This document shows positions 1 to 6,432 of a DNA stretch of 10,322 nt, in pieces. Origin of the DNA: JAPLSN01 sp964482955. Lineage in GTDB: Bacteria; Spirochaetota; Spirochaetia; Treponematales; UBA12059. Location of the stretch: assembly GCA_964482955.1 (NCBI GenBank), contig CAYZZW010000089.1:1-10322 (forward strand), read 5' to 3'. Position 1 is the first letter of the stretch. Each line of letters starts with the position of its first letter. A program made the position numbers and the translations under genes. The notes under the pieces were generated by a model that saw nothing but the letters and a program-made list of their open reading frames with translations, was not told the origin of the DNA and ran no database searches.

Positions 1-41
1 AGCTACATCCCATTCAAAGCCTAACCCCACAAAAAGAACTT

Positions 42-66
42 ACAAGACACAGAGACACGGAGGAAG
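42..66. repeat. Partial copy of the ACACAGAGACACGGAGGA dispersed repeat
   Basis: The stretch reads as alternating GACAC/GAGAC/ACGGAGG units, which is a typical form of the degenerate 'CACGAAGGCACGAAGG / CACAGAGACACGGAGG' repeats common between genes in environmental bacteria. Related sequence in opposite orientation lies at 2246-2262 (CTCCGTGCCTCTGTGGC). Only one arm is visible here, so it is either a decayed copy or the end of an element that begins outside the window. Confidence 0.5.
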
Positions 67-121
67 AAGGGGGAGGTTTAAAGAGAGCATGGGTCAGGAC
101 AGTTTTAGCAAACGAAAGCCT

Positions 122-345
122 GCCGCGGTTCGTTCGGCGTGGTAGTCGTGGTGCGGCGTTACTGGAGCTCCCCGACGCCCGATGACGAACCGCATGTGGC
201 CGCCGGTGGGGTGGCCTTTTGTATTACCGGTACTTAGCAGAATATAGCCCGCCGCGACTCGCCGACCCGCGAACTGTTGTGCGGCTTTACTGGGGCAAGG
301 TGGCGCCAGCTTATTTCAACCGTATGCGTCGGGTCGGGTGGCGTG
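122..345. repeat. Diverged tandem duplication, period about 129 bp
   Basis: Four ordered blocks recur at nearly constant offset. GCCGCG is at 122 and 251 (offset 129). GTGCGGCGTTACTGGAGC at 151-168 matches GTGCGGCTTTACTGGGGC at 279-296, 16 of 18 bases (offset 128). AACCGCATG at 188-196 matches AACCGTATG at 318-326 (offset 130). GGTGGC is at 210 and 337 (offset 127). Between the blocks the copies differ, often by transitions. Each copy is followed by a hairpin with a T run. Unit 1 also folds on itself (GCGGTTCGT at 125-133 with ACGAACCGC at 185-193). The function is unknown: duplicated small RNA, old mobile DNA or decayed sequence are all open. Confidence 0.45.
198..220 (+). terminator. Weak intrinsic terminator-like hairpin
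   Basis: GGCCGCC (198-204) pairs with GGTGGCC (210-216), seven pairs including one G-U, around a five-base loop, followed directly by TTTT. This is the layout of a plus-strand Rho-independent terminator, though the T run is short. No plus-strand gene is seen upstream in the window, so it may end an RNA that starts within or left of the window. Confidence 0.35.
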
Positions 346-393
346 AAAAAAGCATGGTATCGTGAGGTACTCCGAATGATACCATGCTTTTTT
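346..393. terminator. Strong bidirectional intrinsic terminator
   Basis: AAAAAAGCATGGTAT (346-360) is perfectly complementary to ATACCATGCTTTTTT (379-393), 15 pairs around an 18-base loop. C361-G378 and a G-U pair can extend the stem. It has an A run on one side and a T run on the other, so it can act in both directions. It lies about 100 bases downstream of the hemerythrin stop codon on the minus strand. An outer arm pair, GTCGGGTC (328-335) with GACCCGAC (403-410), could enclose it in a larger cruciform. Confidence 0.8.
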
Positions 394-496
394 CAGCGAC
401 AGGACCCGACCTGTACGGTCCTTATAAAATCGCCGCACCTTCTCGGATAGCCTCAAGCGGGTACTCAGGTTCACGAATCGTGGCCCGCGCCCGGCC

Positions 497-904
497 TTAC
501 GCGATCCCTTGCTTCTTGAGGAAGGGCGCGTACTGTTTGTCGGAACCCTTGATGTGCTCCTTGAGCCACGCGCTCAGGAACGAGAAGATTTCCACGGACA
601 GCGCGAATTTCCCTTCGTGCAGGCCACGTTCGAAGTCCTTCACCTTGTCCACGAAAAGGCGGTGCTGGGACTTGTGCTCGGAGCTGTCGGGGTAGCCGTA
701 GGTTTCGAAGAGGCGCTCTTCGGTGTCGAAATGCTCGACGGTGTAATGCACGAGGCCGTCGAGGATCTTTTCGACCAGCTCCTTGCCGCGGCCTTTCAGC
801 ATGGCGTCGTGGAGCTCGTTGATCATGGATATGAGCTTCTTGTGCTGGTCGTCGATGGAACGGATCCCGACGCTCAGTTCTTCGTCCCAGATGATGAGCT
901 GCAT
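497..904 (-). CDS. Bacteriohemerythrin
   Basis: A single-domain hemerythrin of 135 residues, the usual length for bacteriohemerythrins, with no signal peptide or membrane segment. It should be a soluble four-helix bundle with an oxo-bridged di-iron site that binds oxygen reversibly. All seven ligands are visible: His21 (DQHK), His58 and Glu62 (EHFDTEE), His77 and His81 (EHKSQH), His117 and Asp122 (EHIKGSD). The start is supported by GGAGG at 910-914, five bases before the ATG. In related bacteria such proteins serve oxygen storage, delivery or sensing in microaerophiles and anaerobes; the exact role here cannot be read from sequence. It appears to be transcribed alone, between its own promoter and a strong terminator. 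Confidence 0.95.
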   Translation of the reverse strand: MQLIIWDEELSVGIRSIDDQHKKLISMINELHDAMLKGRGKELVEKILDGLVHYTVEHFDTEERLFETYGYPDSSEHKSQHRLFVDKVKDFERGLHEGKFALSVEIFSFLSAWLKEHIKGSDKQYAPFLKKQGIA

Positions 905-957
905 GGCTTCCTCCGTCTCGTCGGCGGGAACGGCTCCGGCGTCCGACGCATTCCTCT

Positions 958-985
958 ATTGTAACGATTGCCGCGCGTCGCTCAA
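958..985 (-). promoter_or_regulatory. Sigma70-type promoter for the hemerythrin gene
   Basis: Read on the minus strand, TTGAGC (980-985) is followed after 16 bases by TACAAT (958-963). These match the consensus boxes at four and five of six positions. It lies in the gap between the metallophosphoesterase stop and the hemerythrin start and would give a leader of about 47 bases that contains the GGAGG ribosome site. Confidence 0.45.
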
Positions 986-1002
986 GGGCCGTCCGGCCGG
1001 AT

Positions 1003-2010
1003 TCAGGCGAGGGGGACGAGGTCTCGTTCCGGGTCGAAGGTCGAGCCGGGGCGGAGCCAGGCGCCCTGCAGGCGTGCGATGTCGTGGATCTGCACGAAGC
1101 GGCCTTCCTGGCGAAGGGCGTAGCGGCGTTCGACGTGGCGGTGCCCGCCGATCCACACGGCGCCCGGGGCGCGGCGTCCGAGCAGCGAGACGAGGCTGCG
1201 GGGCACGGAGCCCGCTTCGGCTTGGCCGTTGTCGGTCCAGATGAGGGCGCGCACGACGTCGGGCCGCGAGCGGTACGCGAGGAGGTCGTCGGCGTCGAGG
1301 GCGAAGGCGGGTTCGGCGTGGCTCGCGCAGAAGGCGCCGCCGCGGGCGACGAGGGGGAGGAGGCGCTCGTACGCGACGAGGCGCTTGAGGAAATCGATGC
1401 CGCCGTAGCGGAGAAACCACGCGGCGGTCATGGCGCCTTCGTCGGCGAATTTGCAGAAGGGCAGGTCGCCGTCGGCGTTACGGTTGGCGGCGTTGTCGTG
1501 GTTGCCTTTCAGGCAGACGAAGCGCCCGGGAAATGCGACCGTGAGCTCGAGGACGAGCCTGAGCGCGCGGAGGGCCATGGCCATCTCGGCGTCCATCGCC
1601 TTGCGCGTTTCGAAGCCCGCCGCGTATTCGCGATAGGCCAGCGCCCAGCGCCGCGGCGCGTCGGCCGTCTCCGTGTGGAGGATGTCTCCGAGGACGACGA
1701 GCGACGCTTTCCCCGCTTCGAGCGCCTGGCCGATCGTGGCGCCCAGGCCCGGCGGGGACGCGCGGAGCGCCCCGAGGAGGAGTCTTGAACGCGCGTGGAC
1801 GTCGGGGAGGACGAGGGTCGGGAGTGCCGGATCGAGGTCGACGATGCCGCCGGGCAGGTTGCCGGGGCCGCGCGGCCTCCGTTCTGGCGGCAGGGAGGCG
1901 AGGGCGTCGATGGCGGCTTCGAGCCTGCGGGCGAAAATGGTCGCGGACTGCGGTTCGGGCGCCGCCTCGAGCTCGGCCGCCAATTTCACGATCTCCGCTG
2001 TATTCCTCAC
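1003..2010 (-). CDS. Calcineurin-like metallophosphoesterase
   Basis: A cytosolic metal-dependent phosphoesterase of the calcineurin-like superfamily, 335 residues from the start chosen here. Counting from an alternative TTG six codons upstream, the motifs are DVH (Asp76, His78), GD at 114-115, GNHD at 175-178, a single His at 237 (CASHAEP) and GHRH at 295-298. These build the two-metal site. Motif II reads GDILHTE, so the second acidic residue of the usual GDxxD is replaced by His. The substrate is unknown: protein phosphate, a cyclic nucleotide or a dinucleotide are all possible. I prefer the GTG at 2010 because AGAAGGG lies seven bases before it, while the TTG at 2028 has no ribosome site and directly borders the repeat element. 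It is separated from the TPR gene upstream by that element, so it is probably not in the same operon. Confidence 0.88.
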   Translation of the reverse strand: MRNTAEIVKLAAELEAAPEPQSATIFARRLEAAIDALASLPPERRPRGPGNLPGGIVDLDPALPTLVLPDVHARSRLLLGALRASPPGLGATIGQALEAGKASLVVLGDILHTETADAPRRWALAYREYAAGFETRKAMDAEMAMALRALRLVLELTVAFPGRFVCLKGNHDNAANRNADGDLPFCKFADEGAMTAAWFLRYGGIDFLKRLVAYERLLPLVARGGAFCASHAEPAFALDADDLLAYRSRPDVVRALIWTDNGQAEAGSVPRSLVSLLGRRAPGAVWIGGHRHVERRYALRQEGRFVQIHDIARLQGAWLRPGSTFDPERDLVPLA

Positions 2011-2017
2011 GACGACA

Positions 2018-2024
2018 CCCTTCT
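2018..2024 (-). promoter_or_regulatory. Ribosome binding site that decides the phosphoesterase start
   Basis: AGAAGGG on the minus strand is seven bases upstream of a GTG at 2008-2010. The upstream TTG at 2026-2028 has no such sequence before it. This favours the shorter protein. Confidence 0.5.
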
Positions 2025-2028
2025 GCAA

Positions 2029-2268
2029 AGATCTACCACGAAGGACACGAAGGAAGCACGAAGGGCACGAAGGGAGAGAATGGAAGGCGAGGAATTTACA
2101 ACAAAGGAAGCGAAGTGGAGCGATGGTTTAAGGAATGGCGCGAAAAAGAAGCGGCAAGATGCAATTGGTTGAATGAACCCCATTTCTCTCTTCTTCCTTC
2201 GTGCCCTTCGTGTCCTAACTTCGTGCTCTTCGTGGTAACTCTTCCCTCCGTGCCTCTGTGGCAAAATT
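2029..2268. repeat. Palindromic CACGAAGG-type intergenic element, copy A
   Basis: The left arm (2036-2072) is built of CACGAAGG units. The right arm (2197-2235) is its inverted counterpart with CTTCGTGC units, and both carry the GGACACGAAG variant. A further inverted unit of the 'TCCGTGCCTCTGTGGC' type lies at 2246-2262. The core between the arms (about 2073-2196) is less GC-rich than the genes around it and contains GGTTGAATGAACC (2167-2179), shared with copy B. Such repeats are known from many uncultured bacteria and yield spurious HEGHEG-like ORFs. The element fills nearly all of the gap between the TPR stop codon and the phosphoesterase start. Confidence 0.8.
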
Positions 2269-3375
2269 TCAGAGACGGTCCAGTTCGGCGCGGGCGACGG
2301 GGTCGTCGGGTTCGATCTCGAGGGCGGCGCGGAAGAAGCCCGCGGCTTCGTCGGGTTTGCCCATGCGGCGCGCGAGGACGCCGAGGTTCGAGATGATCTT
2401 CACGTTCTCCGGCTCGGCGCGGAGCGCGGTCTCGAGCCATTTGCGGCTTTCCGAAAGCTCGCCGAGTTCCATGAGGCAGATGGCGAGCTCGTTGTACGTG
2501 TCGGTCTCGGCGCCGCCGAGTTCGAGCGCCTTCTTGAGCGCGTCGCGGCCGTCCGCCCAGGCACCGAGCCGTCGGTGCGCCCAACCGAGCAGGAACCACG
2601 CGTTCCAGACCTTCGGGTAGCTTTCGAGGAACTCGCGGATCTTGGCGATGCCTTCCTCTTCGCGCCCCATGGCGATGAAGTCGTAGGCTTCCTTGAAGAG
2701 CGTGTCGAGGAAGCCCTGCCGTTCGAGCCGGCCCACGATCTCCCGGGCGCGCGCCTTGATGGCCGCGTCCTCGCCGTGCGCGACGTACGACTCGAAATAT
2801 TCCTTGGCCTTGGCGTAGTTGCGCTTCTTGAGGAAGAAGTAGCCGGCGTTCATGTACGCTTCGGGCGGCACGTCGTCGAGCGAGAAGATGCGCTTGTACG
2901 TGTCGAAGGAGCGGGTGGCGTATTCTTCGGCGACTTCGTCCTTGCCGACGGCGGCGAAGGCTTCGGAACGGCCTTCGTACACCGTGGCCAGGTTGGAGAG
3001 CGGGCCGGGGAGGTCCGGAAAGAGCCCCGCGAGGGCGAGGAGCACTTCCTCCGCGATCTCGAACTCCTTGTTGCGAGCCTTGAGGATGCCGGTTTCGGTG
3101 AGCTCGTCGAGGATGGCGGGCTTCACCGCGAGCGTGAAGCGGCGGTAGTAGTCGGCGTTCGCGTCGTCGGGGCGTTCGGCCAGGAAGCGCAGCATGCCCG
3201 CGACGATGGCTTCCCACGTGAGCGCCGACTGGTCCCAGCGCTCGGGATCGCCGCCGGTCTCGACGGGCACCGGGATCTCCGGATCGATGGAGAAGCCTCC
3301 GAGGCCGCGCGCGAGTTCGGGCGGAATGCGGATGTACACGAGGTTCTTGAGGCGGTCGGGGGTTTCGGACGGCAT
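2269..3375 (-). CDS. Cytosolic TPR protein in operon with PilZ
   Basis: A 368-residue protein with no signal peptide or membrane segment. The first 100 residues are not repeat-like (IRIPPELARGLGGFSIDPEI is distinctive). From about 103 it becomes helical, with recognisable 34-residue TPR units near 172-204, 222-254, 256-289, 290-323 and 324-357, the last three being clean (for example NAWFLLGWAHRRLGAW and NLGVLARRMGKPDEAAGFF). TPR arrays bind protein partners; there is no sign of catalysis. The ATG is preceded by GGAG eight bases upstream and lies four bases after the stop of the PilZ gene, so the two are almost certainly co-transcribed. It may be a scaffold or effector working with the PilZ protein, which is inference. 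The stop codon directly borders the palindromic repeat. Confidence 0.9.
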   Translation of the reverse strand: MPSETPDRLKNLVYIRIPPELARGLGGFSIDPEIPVPVETGGDPERWDQSALTWEAIVAGMLRFLAERPDDANADYYRRFTLAVKPAILDELTETGILKARNKEFEIAEEVLLALAGLFPDLPGPLSNLATVYEGRSEAFAAVGKDEVAEEYATRSFDTYKRIFSLDDVPPEAYMNAGYFFLKKRNYAKAKEYFESYVAHGEDAAIKARAREIVGRLERQGFLDTLFKEAYDFIAMGREEEGIAKIREFLESYPKVWNAWFLLGWAHRRLGAWADGRDALKKALELGGAETDTYNELAICLMELGELSESRKWLETALRAEPENVKIISNLGVLARRMGKPDEAAGFFRAALEIEPDDPVARAELDRL

Positions 3376-3379
3376 GGGA

Positions 3380-4390
3380 TCAGCTCCGGGGTGTCTGGGG
3401 ATTCGCGCCGGCTTGCGGGGCGGGCGCGGAGGGTTTTGCGGCCGGATTCGCGCCGGCGGCGGGTTTCGCGGTTTGGGGAGCGGGCGGCTTGACGGCCGGA
3501 TTCGCGCCGGAGGGTTTCGACGCTCCGTCCGCGGATGCGGCCGCCGCGTCGGATTTTTTCGGCGGTTCCGGGGGCGGATTTTCGGGTTCCTGCTTCCTGG
3601 TCTGCTGGAGGTACTCGTTGATGTGGAGCTTGAAGGACATGGGCACGGCGCCGTCGATGAAGCGTATGGCGACCGCGGCGAGGTCGCGCCGTCCCTCGAC
3701 TTCCTCTCCGCGGAGGATGCGCCCCGGTATCTCCACCGTCTCGCGCGGATCGTCCAGCTCGATGCGAACCATGCAATCCTTGTCGGAAAGGAACTTGGCG
3801 ATGCCGATCATGATGATCTTGGCGCCGGAAAAGGAGATGTCCCGGAGGATGGCGCGGCGCGGCACGCCCTGGACGTAGACCATCGTCTCCTTGGAGACGA
3901 GGCGCAGCTTGCGGATGGAATCGGCCGTGACGAGGATGCGTTCCTCGCCGCGCCGGCGCGAGTTCACGTTCGCCTCGAGCAGCTTGCCGAGGATCTCGAT
4001 GAGGTCGTCGGGCGGCCGCTGCGTGTAGAGCAAGGTGATGAACGAGAGGTCCTGGCTGCCCTGGTAGGGCGCGAAGCCCGCCACCTTGGTCCCGACGAAG
4101 AAGGCGCGCGGCTCCTCCTTGTCGGCGATCTTGAAGGCGAAGCGGAGGCTCGCGGCGTTGTTCGATTTCTTGAGTTTTTCGATGAGCCCCGTCTTGGTCG
4201 AGGCGATGATCTTGGCCGAGATGAACGAGGTCGAATAGATGACGCACGGCCACTGGTCGCCCACGCACTTGAGGAATACCTGTTGCGTCTGGAGCCCCGT
4301 CGCCTGGATGAGCTCCTTCGTGAAGGTGGCGTCGATGGCCTTGAACGAGTCGTAATAGCGGGTGAGCTGCTGGCTGGTGACGATGGACAT
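3380..4390 (-). CDS. PilZ-domain c-di-GMP receptor, spirochaete PlzA-like
   Basis: A 336-residue cytosolic protein. Residues 1 to about 140 resemble the extra N-terminal domain of spirochaete PilZ proteins. Residues about 148-265 form the PilZ domain, with the c-di-GMP signature intact: RxxxR at Arg179-Arg183 and DxSxxG at Asp184, Ser186 and Gly189. So it should bind cyclic di-GMP and respond to it, as PlzA does in Borrelia. Residues 268-336 are a disordered Pro/Ala/Lys tail with three GANP units. The frame stays open upstream to 4501, but I chose the ATG at 4390: sequence conservation should begin at MSIVTSQQL, and the promoter TTGACC-17-TATTAT lies at 4403-4431, inside that upstream stretch. 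No ribosome site precedes the ATG, so the message is probably almost leaderless. First gene of a two-gene operon with the TPR protein. Confidence 0.92.
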   Translation of the reverse strand: MSIVTSQQLTRYYDSFKAIDATFTKELIQATGLQTQQVFLKCVGDQWPCVIYSTSFISAKIIASTKTGLIEKLKKSNNAASLRFAFKIADKEEPRAFFVGTKVAGFAPYQGSQDLSFITLLYTQRPPDDLIEILGKLLEANVNSRRRGEERILVTADSIRKLRLVSKETMVYVQGVPRRAILRDISFSGAKIIMIGIAKFLSDKDCMVRIELDDPRETVEIPGRILRGEEVEGRRDLAAVAIRFIDGAVPMSFKLHINEYLQQTRKQEPENPPPEPPKKSDAAAASADGASKPSGANPAVKPPAPQTAKPAAGANPAAKPSAPAPQAGANPQTPRS

Positions 4391-4412
4391 GGTTCGACGA
4401 CAATAATAGAAT
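4384..4412 (+). promoter_or_regulatory. Sigma70-type promoter for the PfkB kinase gene
   Basis: TGGACA (4384-4389), a 17-base spacer and TAGAAT (4407-4412) match the consensus at five of six positions each. The expected start is near 4419, giving a leader of about 48 bases. The -35 box covers the pilZ start codon, and the -10 boxes of the two opposing promoters overlap by two bases. Confidence 0.55.
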
Positions 4413-4431
4413 GTGGCCGCCCGTTGGTCAA
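4403..4431 (-). promoter_or_regulatory. Sigma70-type promoter for the pilZ-TPR operon
   Basis: On the minus strand TTGACC (4426-4431), a 17-base spacer and TATTAT (4403-4408) match the consensus at five of six positions each. The expected transcription start is near 4396, only about six bases before the ATG. The -10 box overlaps that of the opposing pfkB promoter. Confidence 0.65.
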
Positions 4432-4466
4432 CCTGACCGGGGACGCCACGCCCTTCCGGAGACGAC

Positions 4467-5462
4467 ATGCATTCGGTGTTCATTATCGAGAATCCCCTCA
4501 TGGATCACGTGATGCACGAGGACTACCGTTTCCTGGAACGCTTCGACGCCGCTCCCGGCACGATGCAGCTCGTCGAACACGGGACGTTCCGGGATATCGT
4601 GCGGAGTTCGTCGGGGCAGCGGATCCTGCCGGGCGGCTCCGGCGCCAACACGGCGCGCGCCCTCGCCAAGCTCGTCGGGCCGGACGCGGACGCGTACGGA
4701 CGCGTGGCCTACGGCGGGTCGATCGGCCCCGACGAAGCCGGCGCTGAGTTCGACCGCGCCATGCGGCGCTCCGGGGTGGACACCCGCCTCGCGACGAAGG
4801 ACCTGCCGACCGGCGTGTCCGCCATCGTCGTGACTCCGGACCACGAACGGACCATGTTCACGAGCCTCGGCGCCTGCCGCGACTACTGCCTCGACGACCT
4901 GCCGCGCGAGCTGATTTCCGATTCGCGCTTCTTCTACTCGACGGGCTACATGTGGGATACCGAACCCCAGATGCGCGCCCTCTTCGCGGCCGTCGAAGAG
5001 GCGAAGCGGCTCGGAAAGACGGTGTGCTTCGATTTGGCCGATCCCTTCGTCGTGGACCGCTACTACCGCGAATTGCGGCCTTGGGTGCGCGACCACGTGG
5101 ACATCCTCTTCGCGAACCGGCGAGAGCTTTCCCGCATGACCGACCGCGACGACGGGGACGAGTCGATCCTGGACGCGGCAGCCGGCCTTGCGGGGACGGT
5201 GGTCATGAAGATCGGCAAGGACGGCTGCCTGGCGCGCCACGGCTCGGCGACGATCCGCGAAGCCGCGTTTCCGGTGACCTGCCGCGACACGACGGGCGCC
5301 GGCGATTCCTTCGCCGCGGGCTATCTCTACGGCTTGATCCGGGGACTCGATATCGACGCCTGCGTGAGACTGGGGAACCGGATCGCCGGCCGCATCGTGG
5401 CGGTGGACGGCGTCGATTACGACCTCGTCGACCGCGCCGACATCCTCGCGGCGCTGGATTGA
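4467..5462 (+). CDS. PfkB-family carbohydrate/nucleoside kinase
   Basis: An ATP-dependent kinase of the ribokinase/PfkB fold, 331 residues, typical length. The first signature is GGSGANTARALAKL (56-69), which contacts the substrate. The second is DTTGAGDSFAAGYLYG (274-289), which forms the anion hole, with Asp280 as catalytic base. NRRE at 217-220 fits the NxxE magnesium motif. The overall pattern is closest to the adenosine kinase/sugar kinase branch annotated in many spirochaetes, but the substrate (adenosine, ribose, fructose or other) cannot be fixed from motifs. The start is supported by GGAG at 4458-4461, five bases before the ATG. It diverges from the pilZ operon through overlapping promoters and converges on the TPR lipoprotein gene, so it is probably monocistronic. 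Confidence 0.93.
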   Translation: MHSVFIIENPLMDHVMHEDYRFLERFDAAPGTMQLVEHGTFRDIVRSSSGQRILPGGSGANTARALAKLVGPDADAYGRVAYGGSIGPDEAGAEFDRAMRRSGVDTRLATKDLPTGVSAIVVTPDHERTMFTSLGACRDYCLDDLPRELISDSRFFYSTGYMWDTEPQMRALFAAVEEAKRLGKTVCFDLADPFVVDRYYRELRPWVRDHVDILFANRRELSRMTDRDDGDESILDAAAGLAGTVVMKIGKDGCLARHGSATIREAAFPVTCRDTTGAGDSFAAGYLYGLIRGLDIDACVRLGNRIAGRIVAVDGVDYDLVDRADILAALD

Positions 5463-5469
5463 GCCGGAC

Positions 5470-5484
5470 GCCGCCCGAGGCGGC
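5470..5484. terminator. GC hairpin between convergent genes
   Basis: GCCGCC (5470-5475) and GGCGGC (5479-5484) form a six-pair stem with a three-base loop, in the 58-base gap between the kinase and the TPR lipoprotein stop codons. There is no T run, so it is at best a pause or Rho-aided site. Confidence 0.25.
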
Positions 5485-5520
5485 CAGGACTCCCGGGGCG
5501 AGGATCGGGCGCGGAGCCGT

Positions 5521-6432
5521 TCAGTCGACGAGCTTTTTCTCTTTGAGCAGGGCGGCGACGTAGTCGCGGCCGGCCAGGTCCTTCGCCTCGAGGAGCGCGG
5601 CGGCCGCGGCCTTGTCGGCGAAGCCCGCGTCGATGGCCTTCCTGAGCGCGTCGAGGCCGCCGGAGGCGTCCTGGGCCACGGTCAGCCGGAGGCGCGCGAG
5701 CGCGAACCACGCGTCCTTCCGCTTGGGATCGGCCTGCGTCACGGCCGCCCACTGGTCCATCGCGTCCTTGAAGCGCTCGAGCCGCTCGTAGACGAACGCG
5801 AGCTCCGCCTTCGCCGCGGCGTCCGACGGTTTCGCGGCCAGGTAGGCCACGAGACAGCGTTCCGCGAGCTTCCAGTCCTCGCGCTTCACCGCGACCGTCG
5901 CGAGGCGGCGCTGGATCCGCTCGTCTTCCGGCTTTGCCTTTTCGAGTTCCTCGAGGATCGCTTGCGCCTCCTCGTATCGGTCGAGCTCGGCGAGGAGGAC
6001 GGCGCGGTTGAGCGCCGACGGGAAATCGTAGGGCGACAGTTCGACCACGCGGTCGTACGCCGCGAGCGCGTCCTCGAGCCGGCCGGCCTTGTAGAGCGCG
6101 TAGGCCTTGAGCGAGAGGAACTGGACGTTGTCGCGGTCGCCCGACAGGAGCCTGTCGACGAGCTCGAGCGCGAGGTCGAACTTGCCGCCTTCGACGAGGG
6201 CGCGCACCATGTTGAAGCTCGCGGTCGCGAGTCCGGGATCGTAGCGGATGGCCTTGTCGTAGCAGTCTCCCGCCTTGTCCCACTTTCCGAGCGCGAGGTA
6301 TTCGTTGCCGAGGTTGTAGTACTCGACCGCCAGGTCGCGCGCGGACGGCCCCGATTTGCAGGAGGCGAACGCGAGGAAGGCGAGCGCCGCGGCGAGCGCG
6401 GCCGACGCGGCGGAGCGGCGCGTGCCCTTCAT
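5521..6432 (-). CDS. TPR lipoprotein
   Basis: A 303-residue predicted lipoprotein. The N-terminus is KGTRR, then a hydrophobic Ala/Leu stretch (8-23) and the lipobox FAS-Cys25; the large residue at -3 is unusual for proteobacteria but tolerated in spirochaetes. The mature protein is almost entirely TPR: seven consecutive units starting at residues 34, 68, 102, 136, 170, 204 and 238, each with the Gly/Ala and Tyr pattern (for example NLGNEYLALGKWDKA). It should sit on the periplasmic side of a membrane and bind other proteins. The start overlaps the stop of the upstream UPRT-like gene as ATGA (6429-6432), so translation is coupled. The frame stays open upstream to 7545, but that part is a low-complexity Arg/Pro-rich shadow. 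Confidence 0.9.
   Translation of the reverse strand: MKGTRRSAASAALAAALAFLAFASCKSGPSARDLAVEYYNLGNEYLALGKWDKAGDCYDKAIRYDPGLATASFNMVRALVEGGKFDLALELVDRLLSGDRDNVQFLSLKAYALYKAGRLEDALAAYDRVVELSPYDFPSALNRAVLLAELDRYEEAQAILEELEKAKPEDERIQRRLATVAVKREDWKLAERCLVAYLAAKPSDAAAKAELAFVYERLERFKDAMDQWAAVTQADPKRKDAWFALARLRLTVAQDASGGLDALRKAIDAGFADKAAAAALLEAKDLAGRDYVAALLKEKKLVD

Larger units (their letters stand above)
1..496. other. Gene-free intergenic region with repeats and hairpins
   Basis: No ORF here has a protein-like sequence, a good ribosome site and plausible length. The stretch holds a short repeat of the 'cacagagacacggagg' type near 42-66, a diverged tandem duplication (122 to about 250, then 251 to about 345), a small GC-rich hairpin with a T run (198-220) and a strong symmetric hairpin with A and T runs (346-393). 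Positions 394-496 lie between that hairpin and the hemerythrin stop codon and show nothing I can name. An 18-codon reading frame at 89 has no support. Confidence 0.7.

Noticed and set aside
89..145. Short 18-codon reading frame starting MGQDSF
   Set aside because: The GGAGG is too far from the ATG, the peptide is very short and nothing else supports it.
122..345. Integron attC sites, suggested by repeats about 129 bp apart with inverted arms
   Set aside because: The arms are in the wrong orientation for the RYYYAAC/GTTRRRY core sites, and no cassette genes or integrase are seen.
384..695. 103-codon plus-strand frame beginning in the terminator
   Set aside because: It starts inside the hairpin, has no ribosome site and mostly lies antisense to hemerythrin.
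2007..2264. 85-codon minus-strand frame with HEEHE-like sequence
   Set aside because: It is a translation of the palindromic CACGAAGG element, a well-known source of false proteins.
2029..2268. CRISPR array, suggested by closely spaced CACGAAGG units
   Set aside because: Units are short, degenerate and contiguous with no spacers of constant length, and no cas genes are present.
3194..4747. Plus-strand open frame of 517 codons opposite the PilZ and TPR genes
   Set aside because: The translation is Gly/Arg/Glu/Leu-rich shadow sequence with no recognisable domain, and the opposite strand has two clear gene families. It is a by-product of high GC codon use.
4428..5240. Minus-strand frame of 270 codons opposite the PfkB kinase
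   Set aside because: Shadow of the kinase gene, which has both family signatures and a ribosome site.
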